Position numbers and translations under genes: made by a program. From the IMG/VR virus record IMGVR_UViG_3300025168_000100, positions 1 through 57,893 of that record: DNA of 57,893 nucleotides; one strand, written 5' to 3'. Shown one piece after another: positions 24,974 to 34,929 of this stretch (position 1 is the first letter of the stretch; every line of letters begins with the position of its first letter). The notes under the pieces are model-generated. The model did not search any database and had not been told where the DNA came from. It saw only the letters and a list, made by a program, of their open reading frames with translations. Origin of the DNA: a virus.

Positions 24974-25479
24974 TTTCCTTGTATTTTCATTATTAATTCT
25001 TCACCCAAATCTTTATAGTTGTCAGCATATAACTCAAGCTCTGCTTCTTCTACACTAGTAGCGTCAGTTTTATATACACATGTAATAACAGTATCTTCAT
25101 GAGCATATATTATTCTCTGAGCTCCTATCTGAGTGAATATAGTATAAGGAGCGCTCACCGTATACACCTCTCCGTCATGACCTATGTAAGACATCCTACC
25201 TTTAAGAAGAAAGGTGGGGTGTTGATGTTTGTGAATTAGACTTATTATCAATTGCCCTTTCGTTAAAGACAATTGACGAGTATATAATCCTCCTTCAAAT
25301 GTATGCTTTAAAGGGGCACATTTTTTTAACCCCTCCGACTGAGGCTCTCCTGCTTTATGAGTAAGAGCTCCCGGTAGTGAGGATATATGTTCCTTAAAAT
25401 TAGCTATTCTTTCCCACAACAAACCTCCGCTTTGGGCTACATCAGTTAGCATTTTAACAGGTAGAGTATCATTTTGCAT
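24970..25479 (-). CDS. Cupin-fold-like protein (169 aa)
   Basis: The central part (about residues 66-140) reads as a double-stranded beta-helix: LYTRQLSLTKGQLIISLIHK, HQHPTFLLKGRMSYI, then APYTIF and KTDAT strands, with His residues H96, H98 and E/H pairs as possible metal ligands. Cupin-like proteins occur in phage tail/connector regions, often structural. The promoter at 25486-25493 lies only 3-4 nt from the ATG, so the mRNA is probably leaderless. Confidence 0.6.
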   Translation of the reverse strand: MQNDTLPVKMLTDVAQSGGLLWERIANFKEHISSLPGALTHKAGEPQSEGLKKCAPLKHTFEGGLYTRQLSLTKGQLIISLIHKHQHPTFLLKGRMSYIGHDGEVYTVSAPYTIFTQIGAQRIIYAHEDTVITCVYKTDATSVEEAELELYADNYKDLGEELIMKIQGK

Positions 25480-25485
25480 TACCTA

Positions 25486-25493
25486 CAAAGATA
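25486..25493 (-). promoter_or_regulatory. Late promoter -7 box TATCTTTG
   Basis: An exact TATCTTTG on the minus strand (CAAAGATA on plus). No TTG is seen 19-21 bp upstream. Predicted start near 25480, at the ATG of the cupin-like gene. Confidence 0.6.
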
Positions 25494-25499
25494 GTAAAA

Positions 25500-26381
25500 T
25501 TATGGAAAACTCTTCATAACATCTGATTGCACCGCAAATAACTGTATTGCATTAGTAGAATCGTTAGTTAAAGTCACGCGAGCATAAGCACCAAGGATAC
25601 CATGAGCCTCAGCTACAGAGTTTTTAAGGTATAAATAATATAATACCGGGGCTGTAGGTAAGTTGCCGCTTGCTACAGTAGTGTCTACTACCAATTGGTT
25701 TATTCCCGCTTGAGGATTTACGTTAATAGCGGTAACAATGCCACAGAAAGTAGGGGCTGCCATAGTCGCAGGAGGTACTACAGGAGTAGAAAAATATAAT
25801 TTGTCACCAACATTAATGATACCATTGACTTTTACAGCAGCAGGATAATTTATCTGTACCGCTGCAGGAGCAGCTGTGTCAATAGTTATGCTTTGGCCTA
25901 TACCATTTACTGACCTTAAGCTATAGTTAGGAGCGCTTGTGTCTGAACCACTATTGTCTATAGTGTCTGAAGTACGTATAAAAGCAAACCATACCCCTTC
26001 TTTTTTTTCAAACCACGGGTAGCTAATTGTACCCTCGAGCTCGATATCTGTAACGATAGTAGTATCCCAAGCAGCATGTGACGTAGCTGCAGATGAAGAG
26101 TCTTCAGCCCCTTGAAAAGCTATAGTTTTAAATAGCTTATTCTCAACAGGCCCTTCGTTAAATACTGTTTCTACCCTAGAACTTACCGCTGCCCCGTAAT
26201 ATGTGTTATACAACGAAGTATTAGAATGATGCCTATACAGCCGTCCTTGGTAAAACGTGTAAAAACTATTGCTCATACCCGCCATATAGTCAGGAGTAAA
26301 ACTATAAAATGAAGGCCACCCCTTGATTCTTGTGTCAGAGTCGTATTTTAAAGTATAAGGTAGGGTTATAGGATGTGCCAT
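25500..26381 (-). CDS. Probable virion/tail protein (293 aa)
   Basis: A Ser/Thr/Ala-rich, beta-strand-prone protein without Cys-rich or catalytic motifs, typical of a phage structural protein. Located directly downstream of the 1832-aa tail protein (19 bp gap), so it probably belongs to the tail/adsorption complex. Confidence 0.6.
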   Translation of the reverse strand: MAHPITLPYTLKYDSDTRIKGWPSFYSFTPDYMAGMSNSFYTFYQGRLYRHHSNTSLYNTYYGAAVSSRVETVFNEGPVENKLFKTIAFQGAEDSSSAATSHAAWDTTIVTDIELEGTISYPWFEKKEGVWFAFIRTSDTIDNSGSDTSAPNYSLRSVNGIGQSITIDTAAPAAVQINYPAAVKVNGIINVGDKLYFSTPVVPPATMAAPTFCGIVTAINVNPQAGINQLVVDTTVASGNLPTAPVLYYLYLKNSVAEAHGILGAYARVTLTNDSTNAIQLFAVQSDVMKSFP

Positions 26382-26400
26382 AAGTTATTATCTATAGAGT

Positions 26401-29400
26401 TTAACATGAAGCTACTGCTATTATAATACCATCAGAAATCTGATATGAATTCCCGATGTGTGCTATAAACCCATCGGCTGCTGCCGTCACAGCATTTTGG
26501 TCTGTGAAAACAAACGCATGGAGCTCAGGCCCTGTAGTAGTACCATCAGTTCTTACAAAGTAATGGTTAGTTCCTGAAGGAGCAGCGCACGCCGCCACCG
26601 CGGTAACAGATACTGCTGAGGTGCTCACCGCGGGTAAAGCCGAAGGACATAAAACTTCTATTTGCCATGTAGTACTATCTTTAATACATGGAACAAGAAC
26701 TTCTATGTCTATATAGGCATTAGCTAGAAGAAGTTTAGGAACAACCATCACACAATTGCCGGGAGAAGTAGCCGTTAATTGGTCATCAAGAGCAGCAACG
26801 GTAGCGTTCTGAGGAGTGGTACTAAGAATCCAATTTCCATTATTCCAATCATATACATTATAAGAAGATGTATCAGGATATGTAGAAATACATCCTGATG
26901 GAGTAGTCCCGCATAACGTGTAGTTAGACGCTGTACTTTCGAGCTTACCAAAATTTTGAGACGACAGCTTGTAATAATTTACCGCATTGTATATCGCCTT
27001 TATACCGTTAGGGATACTATTAGGAGTGTACTTAATAATTACAGCTCCCAAAGCGCTGCCTATTTGGTAGTTCATTTTATATATACCGCCTTGCCCTAGA
27101 TTTAAAAAAGAGGTGTCAACTGAACATACAGGTAAACATGTAGGACACCCCTGTGCAGGCCCAAGAATAGGTAACCCCGGAGCACCTGTTTGTTCACGAA
27201 CTATGCCATTTTCCTGATAGAAACCATTGGCTGCACCTGTAACTAAAGTGGCATCTGTATATACACCTGTAGATGTCATAAGACTAGGCCCATTTAGATA
27301 GTATGTACCTGAAGGGGTGCACCCACAACAAGCGTCTTCTATACCGGCGGGAGCGGCTTTACTATCGTAACACAAAGACCTAGCTGATTGCTTGTCTCTA
27401 TAATCGTAAACAAGATATAAGTAAGTGTCTACACCTGCAGGCATAGTAAATGTACCGCCTACTATAGGTGATGTACCCGAGAGAACTATATTAGTGGCTG
27501 CCGATAAAAGGCTAGTAATACCTGTAGGGGTATTAGGAAATAGTGTATTTGTTCTTAAATACAACATCTTGTCAGGCGGGTTCGATACAATAAAATCGTC
27601 CGTTCCGTACTTATTAGACTGCACGGTTACGGTAGACCCATCGCTAGGGATAATACCTTCGCCTTGAAATCCTGTATAAGTTTGATACTGTGAAACAAGA
27701 GGGTTTATTAAAGCTCCGCTGAACTGTATCTGAGGACTTGTTATGGACGATGTGTAACTTCCTTGACTGAAAGAAAATTCGTTATGTATAAGGCTGTTAG
27801 ATTCAGACTGACTCGTTATACAAACTTGTACAATAGTAAGCTCTGTACCTATAGGGCAATTAACTGTTGCGAAGACTACGGCCTCTACAGTTGAAGTTAA
27901 AGTAACAATAGCAGTAGTTGGTTTACTATTTGTTTTAACCACAGTTAATGACCCTGCAGCTGCAACTGCTCCTGTACTTGTAGTTACGCCGTCATATAAA
28001 ACTGACACCTGAAAAGTTTCTCCCGCCCCCGCATAATTCCAATCGTAATCAACAGTAAAATTTTCAGCAATTTGCCCTACGTTAACACAGTAGCTATAAG
28101 TAAAAGAATTTTCTGCAGTTAAACTCATAGCTATAGTTGCTCCACAGTTTTCACAGGATTCAATAGAAGGCAACGCTCTTAAGTTAGCTGACAAAACATA
28201 CTCATTAGAGTATGGGTCATAACCTCCTATCTTTTGATTGTTAAGACTGTTTCTAAATAAGTCTCTAAACCAAGTGCTCATATTAGCATCTGATATTAAG
28301 GTAAGAGCTTCATTAGTTCCCGACGTTCCTGTTAGCTGTATAACAGCTCCTCTTTGAGCATCGGTAAAATATTTATCTGCTCCATACTCCGCAAAACTTT
28401 CCGGGTTGTTGGAAATACCATACTCTTCTATACGAGCTATCTGCGTTCCTAATACTTCAGGAACAGAAGCTATTGTTCCGCCACCCGCTGCATCAGAGAG
28501 TAAGTTCTTACCCGCAAGGACGTAAGATATCTTGTCTTGCTGTAAAACTAATACGTCAGTTTCTCTAGCAAACATTTTTTGTACAGACCCAAAAGACTGT
28601 TCAAGAGGTTTAAAGTTTAAAAGACCAAGGTTAAACTCGTTAGTTTTATTTACGTTACTCTCTTGATTGTATACTCCACTATACGTTATATCCGCTTCCC
28701 TCCTTACTTCTTTAAAATCTTTACCTGCGGTACTTGTTGCTCTGTTTCCTAAAAGAAATTCTTTTCCGACTATAGAGTCTCTTATCTTATAGCTCTCTAC
28801 TCCATTGCCAAAAGAATAACAGTTGTTGTAATCTAAATCTACAATAGCAGGCTGCACAGCTGTTTGGTTTTGAACATTACCGTTATGACGCCCCGTAGCA
28901 GTGTCAATAGAGTACGACTGTGACCCCTCATAAAATAAATCGGGATTAGCGTCTTGAGGCTCAGTTTCAAAAACAAAAAGATTAGTCGCTCGGACTACCC
29001 TGATTTTAAACCTTATCTTAGATGTGCGGGCATCGTTTGTACCGCATGACTTACCTCCTTTATAACCTAAATATAAAGGGTCGTTAGCTCCACCTCCTTC
29101 ACGAATAAAACGAAATTGCAAATCTGTAGGGACCTCATCAAATAAAAAGGGAAGCCATCCAAATATATCACATACAGTTCCGTTATCATTATCCCCCGCT
29201 CTTCCCCTAGCTACCTGTCCTCCGGCATCTCCAAAGCCATAAGCGTTACAGCAAGTTCCCGCAGGAGCTAAAGAGTCGTTGACTACTCCCCCATGATAAT
29301 AAACATTACCGTCAGCAGGAGTTTCCCCCCAACTTCCTGTACCTAATGCAGCTCCAATATTGGAATCATCAAACCATTCTTGAAAATTTGCGTATGTATT

Positions 29401-31899
29401 ATTAGCTACAAAAGTTTCGTCAAACGTGTACTCAAAGTTTTCGCAGTTGGCACCCGAGTTTCTACCCTCACGAGAAGCTTCAAATATTATCTGTATACGT
29501 GAATTGGCAGGTATAGTATAATCTGTTCCTGTAGCTCCCGATATGTTATTTACCGGATACCATATAACAGGGAATTCTCTATCACAATTAGTCTCCATGC
29601 TAATGTTTCCAAAATCTACGATATCATCGTCGCCCATTTGAAAATTAACAGAGCTATCTTTTACTACCATATACGTCCCTGACGTCATTAAACCCGAAGG
29701 GTCAATTACTGTAGCCTCCTCTGCTGATATAGCTTTCTTCTCAAGAACGGTGACATAAACGCATGTATTTAAAGCGCCACTCATATCTCGCTTTACAATA
29801 AGTCTATCTCCTTCTTTTACCTTCTGCGCATTCTCTCCCTCTAACAAGATATACGCTCTATTAGATGTACCTGCTTCTATAAAAGAAATATTAGAATATA
29901 TAGTATTGAATTTTTCTTTGTCAGGCTTTACAACAAACTTATACCTTGTAGCCCATGAAGGAGCTAACTGTCCGGTAGGTATCTCTACACGAATTTGGTT
30001 TTTATTATTGCTCCTGCTGCAAGGTACATGAATGGTATTAGTAGGACTCACTAAAGCTGTAGTAGACCTATTGTATTCGTCCATATAAACAATACCGGTT
30101 TCATATCCTCTATTGCTGTGCAGACTAGCTTTATCATCTAAATTAGATAAAGTACATCCAATCTCCGTTATACTGAAAAATTCATATACACTTACTGTTA
30201 TAGCCGTTGGGTCATCTACTAAGCGCAAAGCAGGGAAAGAAAATGAAAGAACCGTACCTAAAACAGATGTTGCAATAGGCTCTCCATCTGCTGTAATTCC
30301 ACTTGCATATGCAGTGTATATACCTAAGTCATTAAGGGCGCAATTAAACCGGTCCGTAAAAGTAATCCCGCTACACGAACTAGGGTTAACGGCGTCATAA
30401 ACAGGTTTAATATTAGCAGCCGTTCCTATAGCAGTACTCCAAGAAGAAGATGCTACGACGTCAGCTAAAGAAGTATAAGAGGTAGGAAGTACGTACTCAA
30501 AGGTTAGCTCAAAAGGAAGGTTATTTACATTCTCTTGAGCAGGAGTGGGGTCGCCAAAAGGGTTAGTAGTGAAGAGATAATGGTCTAATGTGAAATTAAA
30601 AGTAAGTGTGCTCCCCGCTGTATAAGTACTATTCCCAAAAGCGTCTGTATCTATTTGAGAGAAATCAAAATTTGCTACAGATTGAAATACCGTACTTGGG
30701 AAAACGGGATTGATAGTATAGTTTCTGTTAGATAAACTAAGCTGTGGTGCAGCTATGTCTGACCCACCAAACGTAACACTTCTTCTTTGCGTGTTATAAA
30801 TAAACTTAGTTTCGTTATTGTTTAAATCTTTTAAGTTATACCCTTCAATATAGTTTCCATACATCAACCTATTACCCATAATTGTAGAGGCTTGGGCAAA
30901 ACGAGGCACGTTATCATACAGTCTGAGAATTTCTGTCTCAGGTAGTACAGTAAAAACTTTGCTGTCTGCAAAATCTATAGTATAGTTATTGTTGTTAGGG
31001 ATACCTAACTCAGCTTTATCAAGCTTTTCTATAACTTTAATAGTAGGGTCTGCAGCATCTTTAAATAAAATATCTATGCCTTTCACTAAACTGCTACCTG
31101 TATTAAAAGTAACCTGAGCTCTATTGTGCTTATTAACCATACCTTCATTAAGGTAGCTTTCTGCACTAAAATCAAAATCTTTAGGGACAAATGCGGGGTC
31201 AGAGAATTGAGATGTGGCAGAGTATTCATTGTCGTCATAACGCCACCTATACCCAAAACATAAAAACCTTTCCTCCATATAATTAGAGGTTATATTAGGG
31301 CTCTCTTCTGTGACTACGGTAGGGGACTCGCTTGGCGGTTTCTTTATTACTAAAATTTCCTCATCAGTAAATTGGTCTATACCGCCTGTGCTTGGTTCTG
31401 TATATCCTTTAGTGACATTAATTCTGCGTGGAGCATTATAATCATCTGTAAAGAATAATATGTCGTCAATCATATCTACTCCCGTTATAAGATATGAGGG
31501 ATTGAAATTCAATGTAGTGTCTACATTGTTCCCATCATTCATGCTAATAACATGATAGTTTGTTAATCCCGTTATAGGATTAAAAGACATAATAAGGTCA
31601 AGTTTATTTGTTATAGCTGAACCCGTAAAGGCGGGGTCGTGAACAAAGAAATATAATGTCTCCTCTTGTTCATGAGCAAACGTACCTATACATATAGCTT
31701 GAGTACTAATCTCTACAGTATTGTAACGGGGTGTAACTAAAAGCTCATTGGCTCTAGCGTTTTCTACCACACCCATCTCGTCTTGCTCCGTAGAGCCGAC
31801 TGTTATATTTTCTGCATGAATATATTCTCCATCAGGAATCAGACGCTCGTCCAATTCCTTATTCATACGGCCACGTGTAAAAGTCCTTGTAGTTTTCAT
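26401..31899 (-). CDS. crAss-like stabilization/tail protein (1832 aa)
   Basis: The N-terminus FTRGRMNKELDERLIPDGEY is the hallmark I associate with the stabilization protein of crAss-like and flavobacterial podoviruses, and repeats of small beta modules follow (ITGVDMIDDILFFTDDYN, SYSIDTATG). The second half is Gly/Ser/Thr/Cys-rich beta structure with many paired cysteines (about 1100 to the end), as in tail fibres/appendages. It likely forms or anchors the tail hub. About three times larger than usual stabilization proteins, so probably a fusion with receptor-binding repeats. Confidence 0.75.
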   Translation of the reverse strand: MKTTRTFTRGRMNKELDERLIPDGEYIHAENITVGSTEQDEMGVVENARANELLVTPRYNTVEISTQAICIGTFAHEQEETLYFFVHDPAFTGSAITNKLDLIMSFNPITGLTNYHVISMNDGNNVDTTLNFNPSYLITGVDMIDDILFFTDDYNAPRRINVTKGYTEPSTGGIDQFTDEEILVIKKPPSESPTVVTEESPNITSNYMEERFLCFGYRWRYDDNEYSATSQFSDPAFVPKDFDFSAESYLNEGMVNKHNRAQVTFNTGSSLVKGIDILFKDAADPTIKVIEKLDKAELGIPNNNNYTIDFADSKVFTVLPETEILRLYDNVPRFAQASTIMGNRLMYGNYIEGYNLKDLNNNETKFIYNTQRRSVTFGGSDIAAPQLSLSNRNYTINPVFPSTVFQSVANFDFSQIDTDAFGNSTYTAGSTLTFNFTLDHYLFTTNPFGDPTPAQENVNNLPFELTFEYVLPTSYTSLADVVASSSWSTAIGTAANIKPVYDAVNPSSCSGITFTDRFNCALNDLGIYTAYASGITADGEPIATSVLGTVLSFSFPALRLVDDPTAITVSVYEFFSITEIGCTLSNLDDKASLHSNRGYETGIVYMDEYNRSTTALVSPTNTIHVPCSRSNNKNQIRVEIPTGQLAPSWATRYKFVVKPDKEKFNTIYSNISFIEAGTSNRAYILLEGENAQKVKEGDRLIVKRDMSGALNTCVYVTVLEKKAISAEEATVIDPSGLMTSGTYMVVKDSSVNFQMGDDDIVDFGNISMETNCDREFPVIWYPVNNISGATGTDYTIPANSRIQIIFEASREGRNSGANCENFEYTFDETFVANNTYANFQEWFDDSNIGAALGTGSWGETPADGNVYYHGGVVNDSLAPAGTCCNAYGFGDAGGQVARGRAGDNDNGTVCDIFGWLPFLFDEVPTDLQFRFIREGGGANDPLYLGYKGGKSCGTNDARTSKIRFKIRVVRATNLFVFETEPQDANPDLFYEGSQSYSIDTATGRHNGNVQNQTAVQPAIVDLDYNNCYSFGNGVESYKIRDSIVGKEFLLGNRATSTAGKDFKEVRREADITYSGVYNQESNVNKTNEFNLGLLNFKPLEQSFGSVQKMFARETDVLVLQQDKISYVLAGKNLLSDAAGGGTIASVPEVLGTQIARIEEYGISNNPESFAEYGADKYFTDAQRGAVIQLTGTSGTNEALTLISDANMSTWFRDLFRNSLNNQKIGGYDPYSNEYVLSANLRALPSIESCENCGATIAMSLTAENSFTYSYCVNVGQIAENFTVDYDWNYAGAGETFQVSVLYDGVTTSTGAVAAAGSLTVVKTNSKPTTAIVTLTSTVEAVVFATVNCPIGTELTIVQVCITSQSESNSLIHNEFSFSQGSYTSSITSPQIQFSGALINPLVSQYQTYTGFQGEGIIPSDGSTVTVQSNKYGTDDFIVSNPPDKMLYLRTNTLFPNTPTGITSLLSAATNIVLSGTSPIVGGTFTMPAGVDTYLYLVYDYRDKQSARSLCYDSKAAPAGIEDACCGCTPSGTYYLNGPSLMTSTGVYTDATLVTGAANGFYQENGIVREQTGAPGLPILGPAQGCPTCLPVCSVDTSFLNLGQGGIYKMNYQIGSALGAVIIKYTPNSIPNGIKAIYNAVNYYKLSSQNFGKLESTASNYTLCGTTPSGCISTYPDTSSYNVYDWNNGNWILSTTPQNATVAALDDQLTATSPGNCVMVVPKLLLANAYIDIEVLVPCIKDSTTWQIEVLCPSALPAVSTSAVSVTAVAACAAPSGTNHYFVRTDGTTTGPELHAFVFTDQNAVTAAADGFIAHIGNSYQISDGIIIAVASC

Positions 31900-31903
31900 T
31901 CTT

Positions 31904-32830
31904 TTACTTTATCCACTTATCCATGCCTCTCATATTCATCAGAAGGCGTCCCGGATGTATATTGCTAATTCGAATTTTCGCGTTTCTTAAAAGCGCTGAT
32001 TTTCTTTTCATAGCTCTACGCACTACATACTCTTGCACATTAAGTTTACTATTAAGAATAGCAGCTTCAATGTAAGCGTATATATAGTCTTCAAACATTT
32101 TGTTAACAGTAATTTTTGAATCATCACCATTTTCCATTCCATCAGACACATACTCAAGAATTACAAGGTTGTCTCCTATGTTTGAACTAAAATTAATAAC
32201 CCCCATAGATTTATCTATAGAAAAAGTAGGATTGGCATTTGCAGTTTCTGTATTTAAAGCATACCATCCACCTCCAAATGGAGTATCAAAATACCATTGT
32301 CCATTCCAAAAATACCCCTCATACCCATCAAAAGGATGACCGCTATTTAGATAAATACTTTTCTTTCCTCCATATATTCTTTGGTAATCAATATCAGAAA
32401 ACTCAGGACTTAATGCATTCCCTTCTTGGTCAAATAAAATTCTGTCATTATTGTCCTGCAAATATGCTTTCGCATAATTCACTTGAATGTTTTCAGTTAA
32501 AGTATATAGATATCCGTTTTTATAAAGAGACACCCTCACCCAATTAACATAATCCGAAGGAAGAACATATCTGAATTGGTCTGTGACATTAAGCTCGAGA
32601 ACTTTTATTTCTTTGAAGGCATCATAGTTTAATTCTTGTACAGCTCTCTTAGCGTGAAACAAAATCTTAAACCTCTCTTCATTATTTACAAGGCTATGAT
32701 TTCCTTGATACATTAACATAAAATTGTTAACTATATCATATAAGGAAACATACTGATACGAACCCCAATTAGCGTCCTCAGGATTTGCCCCATCATTCTC
32801 ATAGTATTGGTATTGACTGATATATGCCAT
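31904..32830 (-). CDS. Tail tubular/adaptor-like structural protein (308 aa)
   Basis: The N-terminal half has helices like VSLYDIVNNFMLMYQ and EERFKILFHAKRAVQELNYD, then beta strands (VLELNVTDQFRYVLPSDY). This resembles head-tail adaptor proteins of podo/crAss-like phages (P22 gp4 type). TAATG overlap with the upstream gene. The distance to the stabilization protein is 4 bp. Confidence 0.65.
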   Translation of the reverse strand: MAYISQYQYYENDGANPEDANWGSYQYVSLYDIVNNFMLMYQGNHSLVNNEERFKILFHAKRAVQELNYDAFKEIKVLELNVTDQFRYVLPSDYVNWVRVSLYKNGYLYTLTENIQVNYAKAYLQDNNDRILFDQEGNALSPEFSDIDYQRIYGGKKSIYLNSGHPFDGYEGYFWNGQWYFDTPFGGGWYALNTETANANPTFSIDKSMGVINFSSNIGDNLVILEYVSDGMENGDDSKITVNKMFEDYIYAYIEAAILNSKLNVQEYVVRRAMKRKSALLRNAKIRISNIHPGRLLMNMRGMDKWIK

Positions 32831-33801
32831 TATGCTTCTTGTTGATTCTCCTCAGCAGTTTCGTCTTTAGCAAAAGCATAAACATCTGCCTCTCTAATTG
32901 AAACTCCTGCGTATTGTAATATCTTCATAATAAGATTGCTCTCATCATCTAAGGGTAATTCAAAGTCTTGAAAATCCGCAAGCGATTGGTCAAATACAGG
33001 TTCTCCACTAGCAAGAGTTTGATAAGTCCACATGGGGTCTTTAGGGTATCTATAGTACTGTGCTGTAACCATACCTACATTACCTACTGTAGTAGGGTAT
33101 ATAGAAAGCAATGCTTCGCTTGAAGTGTAAGAAGGGTAAGTAGTCGTAGGAGCTGTATATATAGAATTTGTAAGCATAGTAATTTTACTTGGGCTTACTT
33201 TCTCTGCTTCATTCTGCTGCGTTCCTGTTTTGATAATAGTGTAACCAAAACCGGCAGCTGAAAGAATTGTTCCTGTAACTGTAATGTTATTGTTATCAGT
33301 AACTGTTACAACTGTTACGTATTGAACTCCTTGAGTAGTTGTTTGTACCCCTACTATATCTCCCGGAACAATACCTAATAATGCCGACGTAAAATTAGCC
33401 GTAGCGTCTGTCAAAATATTATTTCCCGGACCTGTAAATGCGCTAGTAACTCCGCTTGTAATAAGAGTTTTGTATACAAGAACTTTGTTTACAAAGTAAT
33501 AATCATCTCCCGTAGTAGTTAGCGATGGCATAAAATAATTGTTGTCTGAACTAAAGTTCAAACCGTTAACCATCGAAAACAAATCTATAGATTCCTCTAT
33601 ACTCTTTGCTAAGTCAGCAACACCCGAGCCTGATAGCCTAGCGTTCTCTTTGTTTAACTGACGGTTGTACTGATAAAAATAACTCTCGAATATATCTAAC
33701 TGTGCTTGCTTTGCAAATAAGTTAAAATCAGACGGAGATAGATATCCGTAGTTATTCTTGTTAAGTACAGAGAGAACAGTATTTCTAACTGTATTAATCA
33801 T
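32830..33801 (-). CDS. Connector/ring-type structural protein (323 aa)
   Basis: N-terminal helix LSPSDFNLFAKQAQLDIFES and a beta-rich Thr/Val middle (VTVTDNNNITVTG) with an acidic C-terminus. Position just before the tail adaptor gene fits a portal-proximal ring protein. Preceded by its own TATCTTTG box at 33817-33824. Confidence 0.6.
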   Translation of the reverse strand: MINTVRNTVLSVLNKNNYGYLSPSDFNLFAKQAQLDIFESYFYQYNRQLNKENARLSGSGVADLAKSIEESIDLFSMVNGLNFSSDNNYFMPSLTTTGDDYYFVNKVLVYKTLITSGVTSAFTGPGNNILTDATANFTSALLGIVPGDIVGVQTTTQGVQYVTVVTVTDNNNITVTGTILSAAGFGYTIIKTGTQQNEAEKVSPSKITMLTNSIYTAPTTTYPSYTSSEALLSIYPTTVGNVGMVTAQYYRYPKDPMWTYQTLASGEPVFDQSLADFQDFELPLDDESNLIMKILQYAGVSIREADVYAFAKDETAEENQQEA

Positions 33802-33816
33802 TGCCTTGTTTTAAGA

Positions 33817-33824
33817 CAAAGATA
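33817..33824 (-). promoter_or_regulatory. Late promoter -7 box TATCTTTG
   Basis: Minus-strand TATCTTTG in the gap upstream of ATG 33801. Predicted leader about 12 nt. No -33 TTG. Confidence 0.6.
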
Positions 33825-33857
33825 AGGAAAAAAAAGAGGGGAGGTTTCTAAGCCACT

Positions 33858-34178
33858 CTACTTCCACGTAGCAGTAGTAGGTTGGAAGGAAGTTAAAGCT
33901 GATGGTAAAGGAACAGGAATGATTGCCGTTACTGAAGTTAACGCTCTAGCCCACGCATCAATAATAGCTTGAGGCTGCGTAGCGTCTGTAGCTCCTAACC
34001 CTACAGCTTCAACTAAATCGTAAGTTGCTACCTCAGGGTTTGTACCGTCATCAAAAGTAAGGATAGTGGTATATAGTCGTACAGTAGTAGAATTAATTCG
34101 GCGTACCTCCTGTAAAGTTTTAACAGGCACATAGTACCTATTATTGCTTTGGTCTCGTATAAGTAATAGTCTATTCAC
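33858..34178 (-). CDS. Small virion protein of a three-gene family, copy 3 (106 aa)
   Basis: Best start is GTG at 34178: N-R-L-L-L-I-R-D-Q-S, giving 106 aa, the same size as its two paralogues. The nominal longer frame starts inside a terminator hairpin and reads through poly-T. The -7 box TATCTTTG at 34184-34191 puts the transcription start at the GTG, so translation may be leaderless. Pattern shared with the next two genes: Y-x-(I/V)-P-(V/L), then TTV-L strands, then a C-terminal helix ending near Ala/Leu. Candidate decoration or minor capsid protein. Confidence 0.6.
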   Translation of the reverse strand: MNRLLLIRDQSNNRYYVPVKTLQEVRRINSTTVRLYTTILTFDDGTNPEVATYDLVEAVGLGATDATQPQAIIDAWARALTSVTAIIPVPLPSALTSFQPTTATWK

Positions 34179-34183
34179 TTTAG

Positions 34184-34191
34184 CAAAGATA
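34184..34191 (-). promoter_or_regulatory. Late promoter -7 box TATCTTTG
   Basis: Located between the terminator at 34202-34222 and GTG 34178. No -33 TTG. Confidence 0.6.
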
Positions 34192-34201
34192 AAGAAAAAA
34201 A

Positions 34202-34222
34202 AGAGGGGCATAAAGCCCCTCT
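34202..34222 (-). terminator. Rho-independent terminator
   Basis: 8-bp stem AGAGGGGC/GCCCCTCT with loop ATAAA; on the minus strand it is followed by a T-run (34194-34201). It ends the transcript of the gene at 34245-34556. Confidence 0.85.
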
Positions 34223-34244
34223 CTTTCATTAATTAAACTGTATC

Positions 34245-34556
34245 CTATGCAGGGATGCCTGTTATAGCTAATGGTGGAGTAATAGCTTTAGAAGTCACTC
34301 TCCAATTAGTAGCAAGTAAAGCTTCCATCTGTGTAATAAACCACAACTTAAACTCATTAGATGTAGTATCAGCTGCATGAGTAATAGCAATGTCAGTAAG
34401 AGCAGTATTGCCTAGTGCGCTTACATCTGTTACTGTGTCTAAGTACTGAACAGTAAGTACAGTTGTTGAAGTAGTACCTACGGTAACAATATTGTTCAAA
34501 GGAATGCGGTAGTTAATACCGTCATGCGTAAGGGTAAGAAATTTTTTGTTATTCAT
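34245..34556 (-). CDS. Small virion protein family, copy 2 (103 aa)
   Basis: A 103-aa protein: KFLTLTHDGINYRIPLNNIV, then STTVLTVQYLDTV, then an acidic loop and a C-terminal helix EFKLWFITQMEALL. Same architecture as the neighbours at 33858 and 34568. Short, stable, beta-rich and followed by a strong terminator, as expected for an abundant decoration-type protein. Function inferred only from position after the capsid gene. Confidence 0.6.
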   Translation of the reverse strand: MNNKKFLTLTHDGINYRIPLNNIVTVGTTSTTVLTVQYLDTVTDVSALGNTALTDIAITHAADTTSNEFKLWFITQMEALLATNWRVTSKAITPPLAITGIPA

Positions 34557-34567
34557 GATGGTATAGA

Positions 34568-34891
34568 TTAAGCGAGAACAATATCAGTAATAGTCAATGG
34601 ACCGTAAAAATCTGCTTTACGCTCAAGCATAGGAGCTGTATAGCTCTGCTGATTAGCCGTATCGTAGATATCGTCAAGCAATGAATTTACCGCAGCTTTA
34701 TATTTAGCTTCGTCGGTAGTTCCGTCAAAACTTATAGTAAATATATCTGCATCAGTCTCTCCTTTCGTTAGTTTTAAAGTAACAAAACTAAAAGGGCTTA
34801 CTGTATCAAGAGCTAACTGTTGATATGCTACGCAAGGGAGAAGTAACGTGTCATGCGTAGCTATGCCCGTTACTTTGATAAACTTTTCCAT
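34568..34891 (-). CDS. Small virion protein family, copy 1 (107 aa)
   Basis: A 107-aa protein: KFIKVTGIATHDTLLLPC, then VTLKLTKGETDADIF and a helix YKAAVNSLLDDIYD. Paralogous in architecture to the two downstream genes. It has its own -7 box (34930-34937), with a leader of about 35 nt, and is separated from the upstream gene by a terminator at 34949-34968. Confidence 0.6.
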   Translation of the reverse strand: MEKFIKVTGIATHDTLLLPCVAYQQLALDTVSPFSFVTLKLTKGETDADIFTISFDGTTDEAKYKAAVNSLLDDIYDTANQQSYTAPMLERKADFYGPLTITDIVLA

Positions 34892-34929
34892 GTAAAAATT
34901 TTTGGAAGGTTAGTAAAAAAATATCGTCA

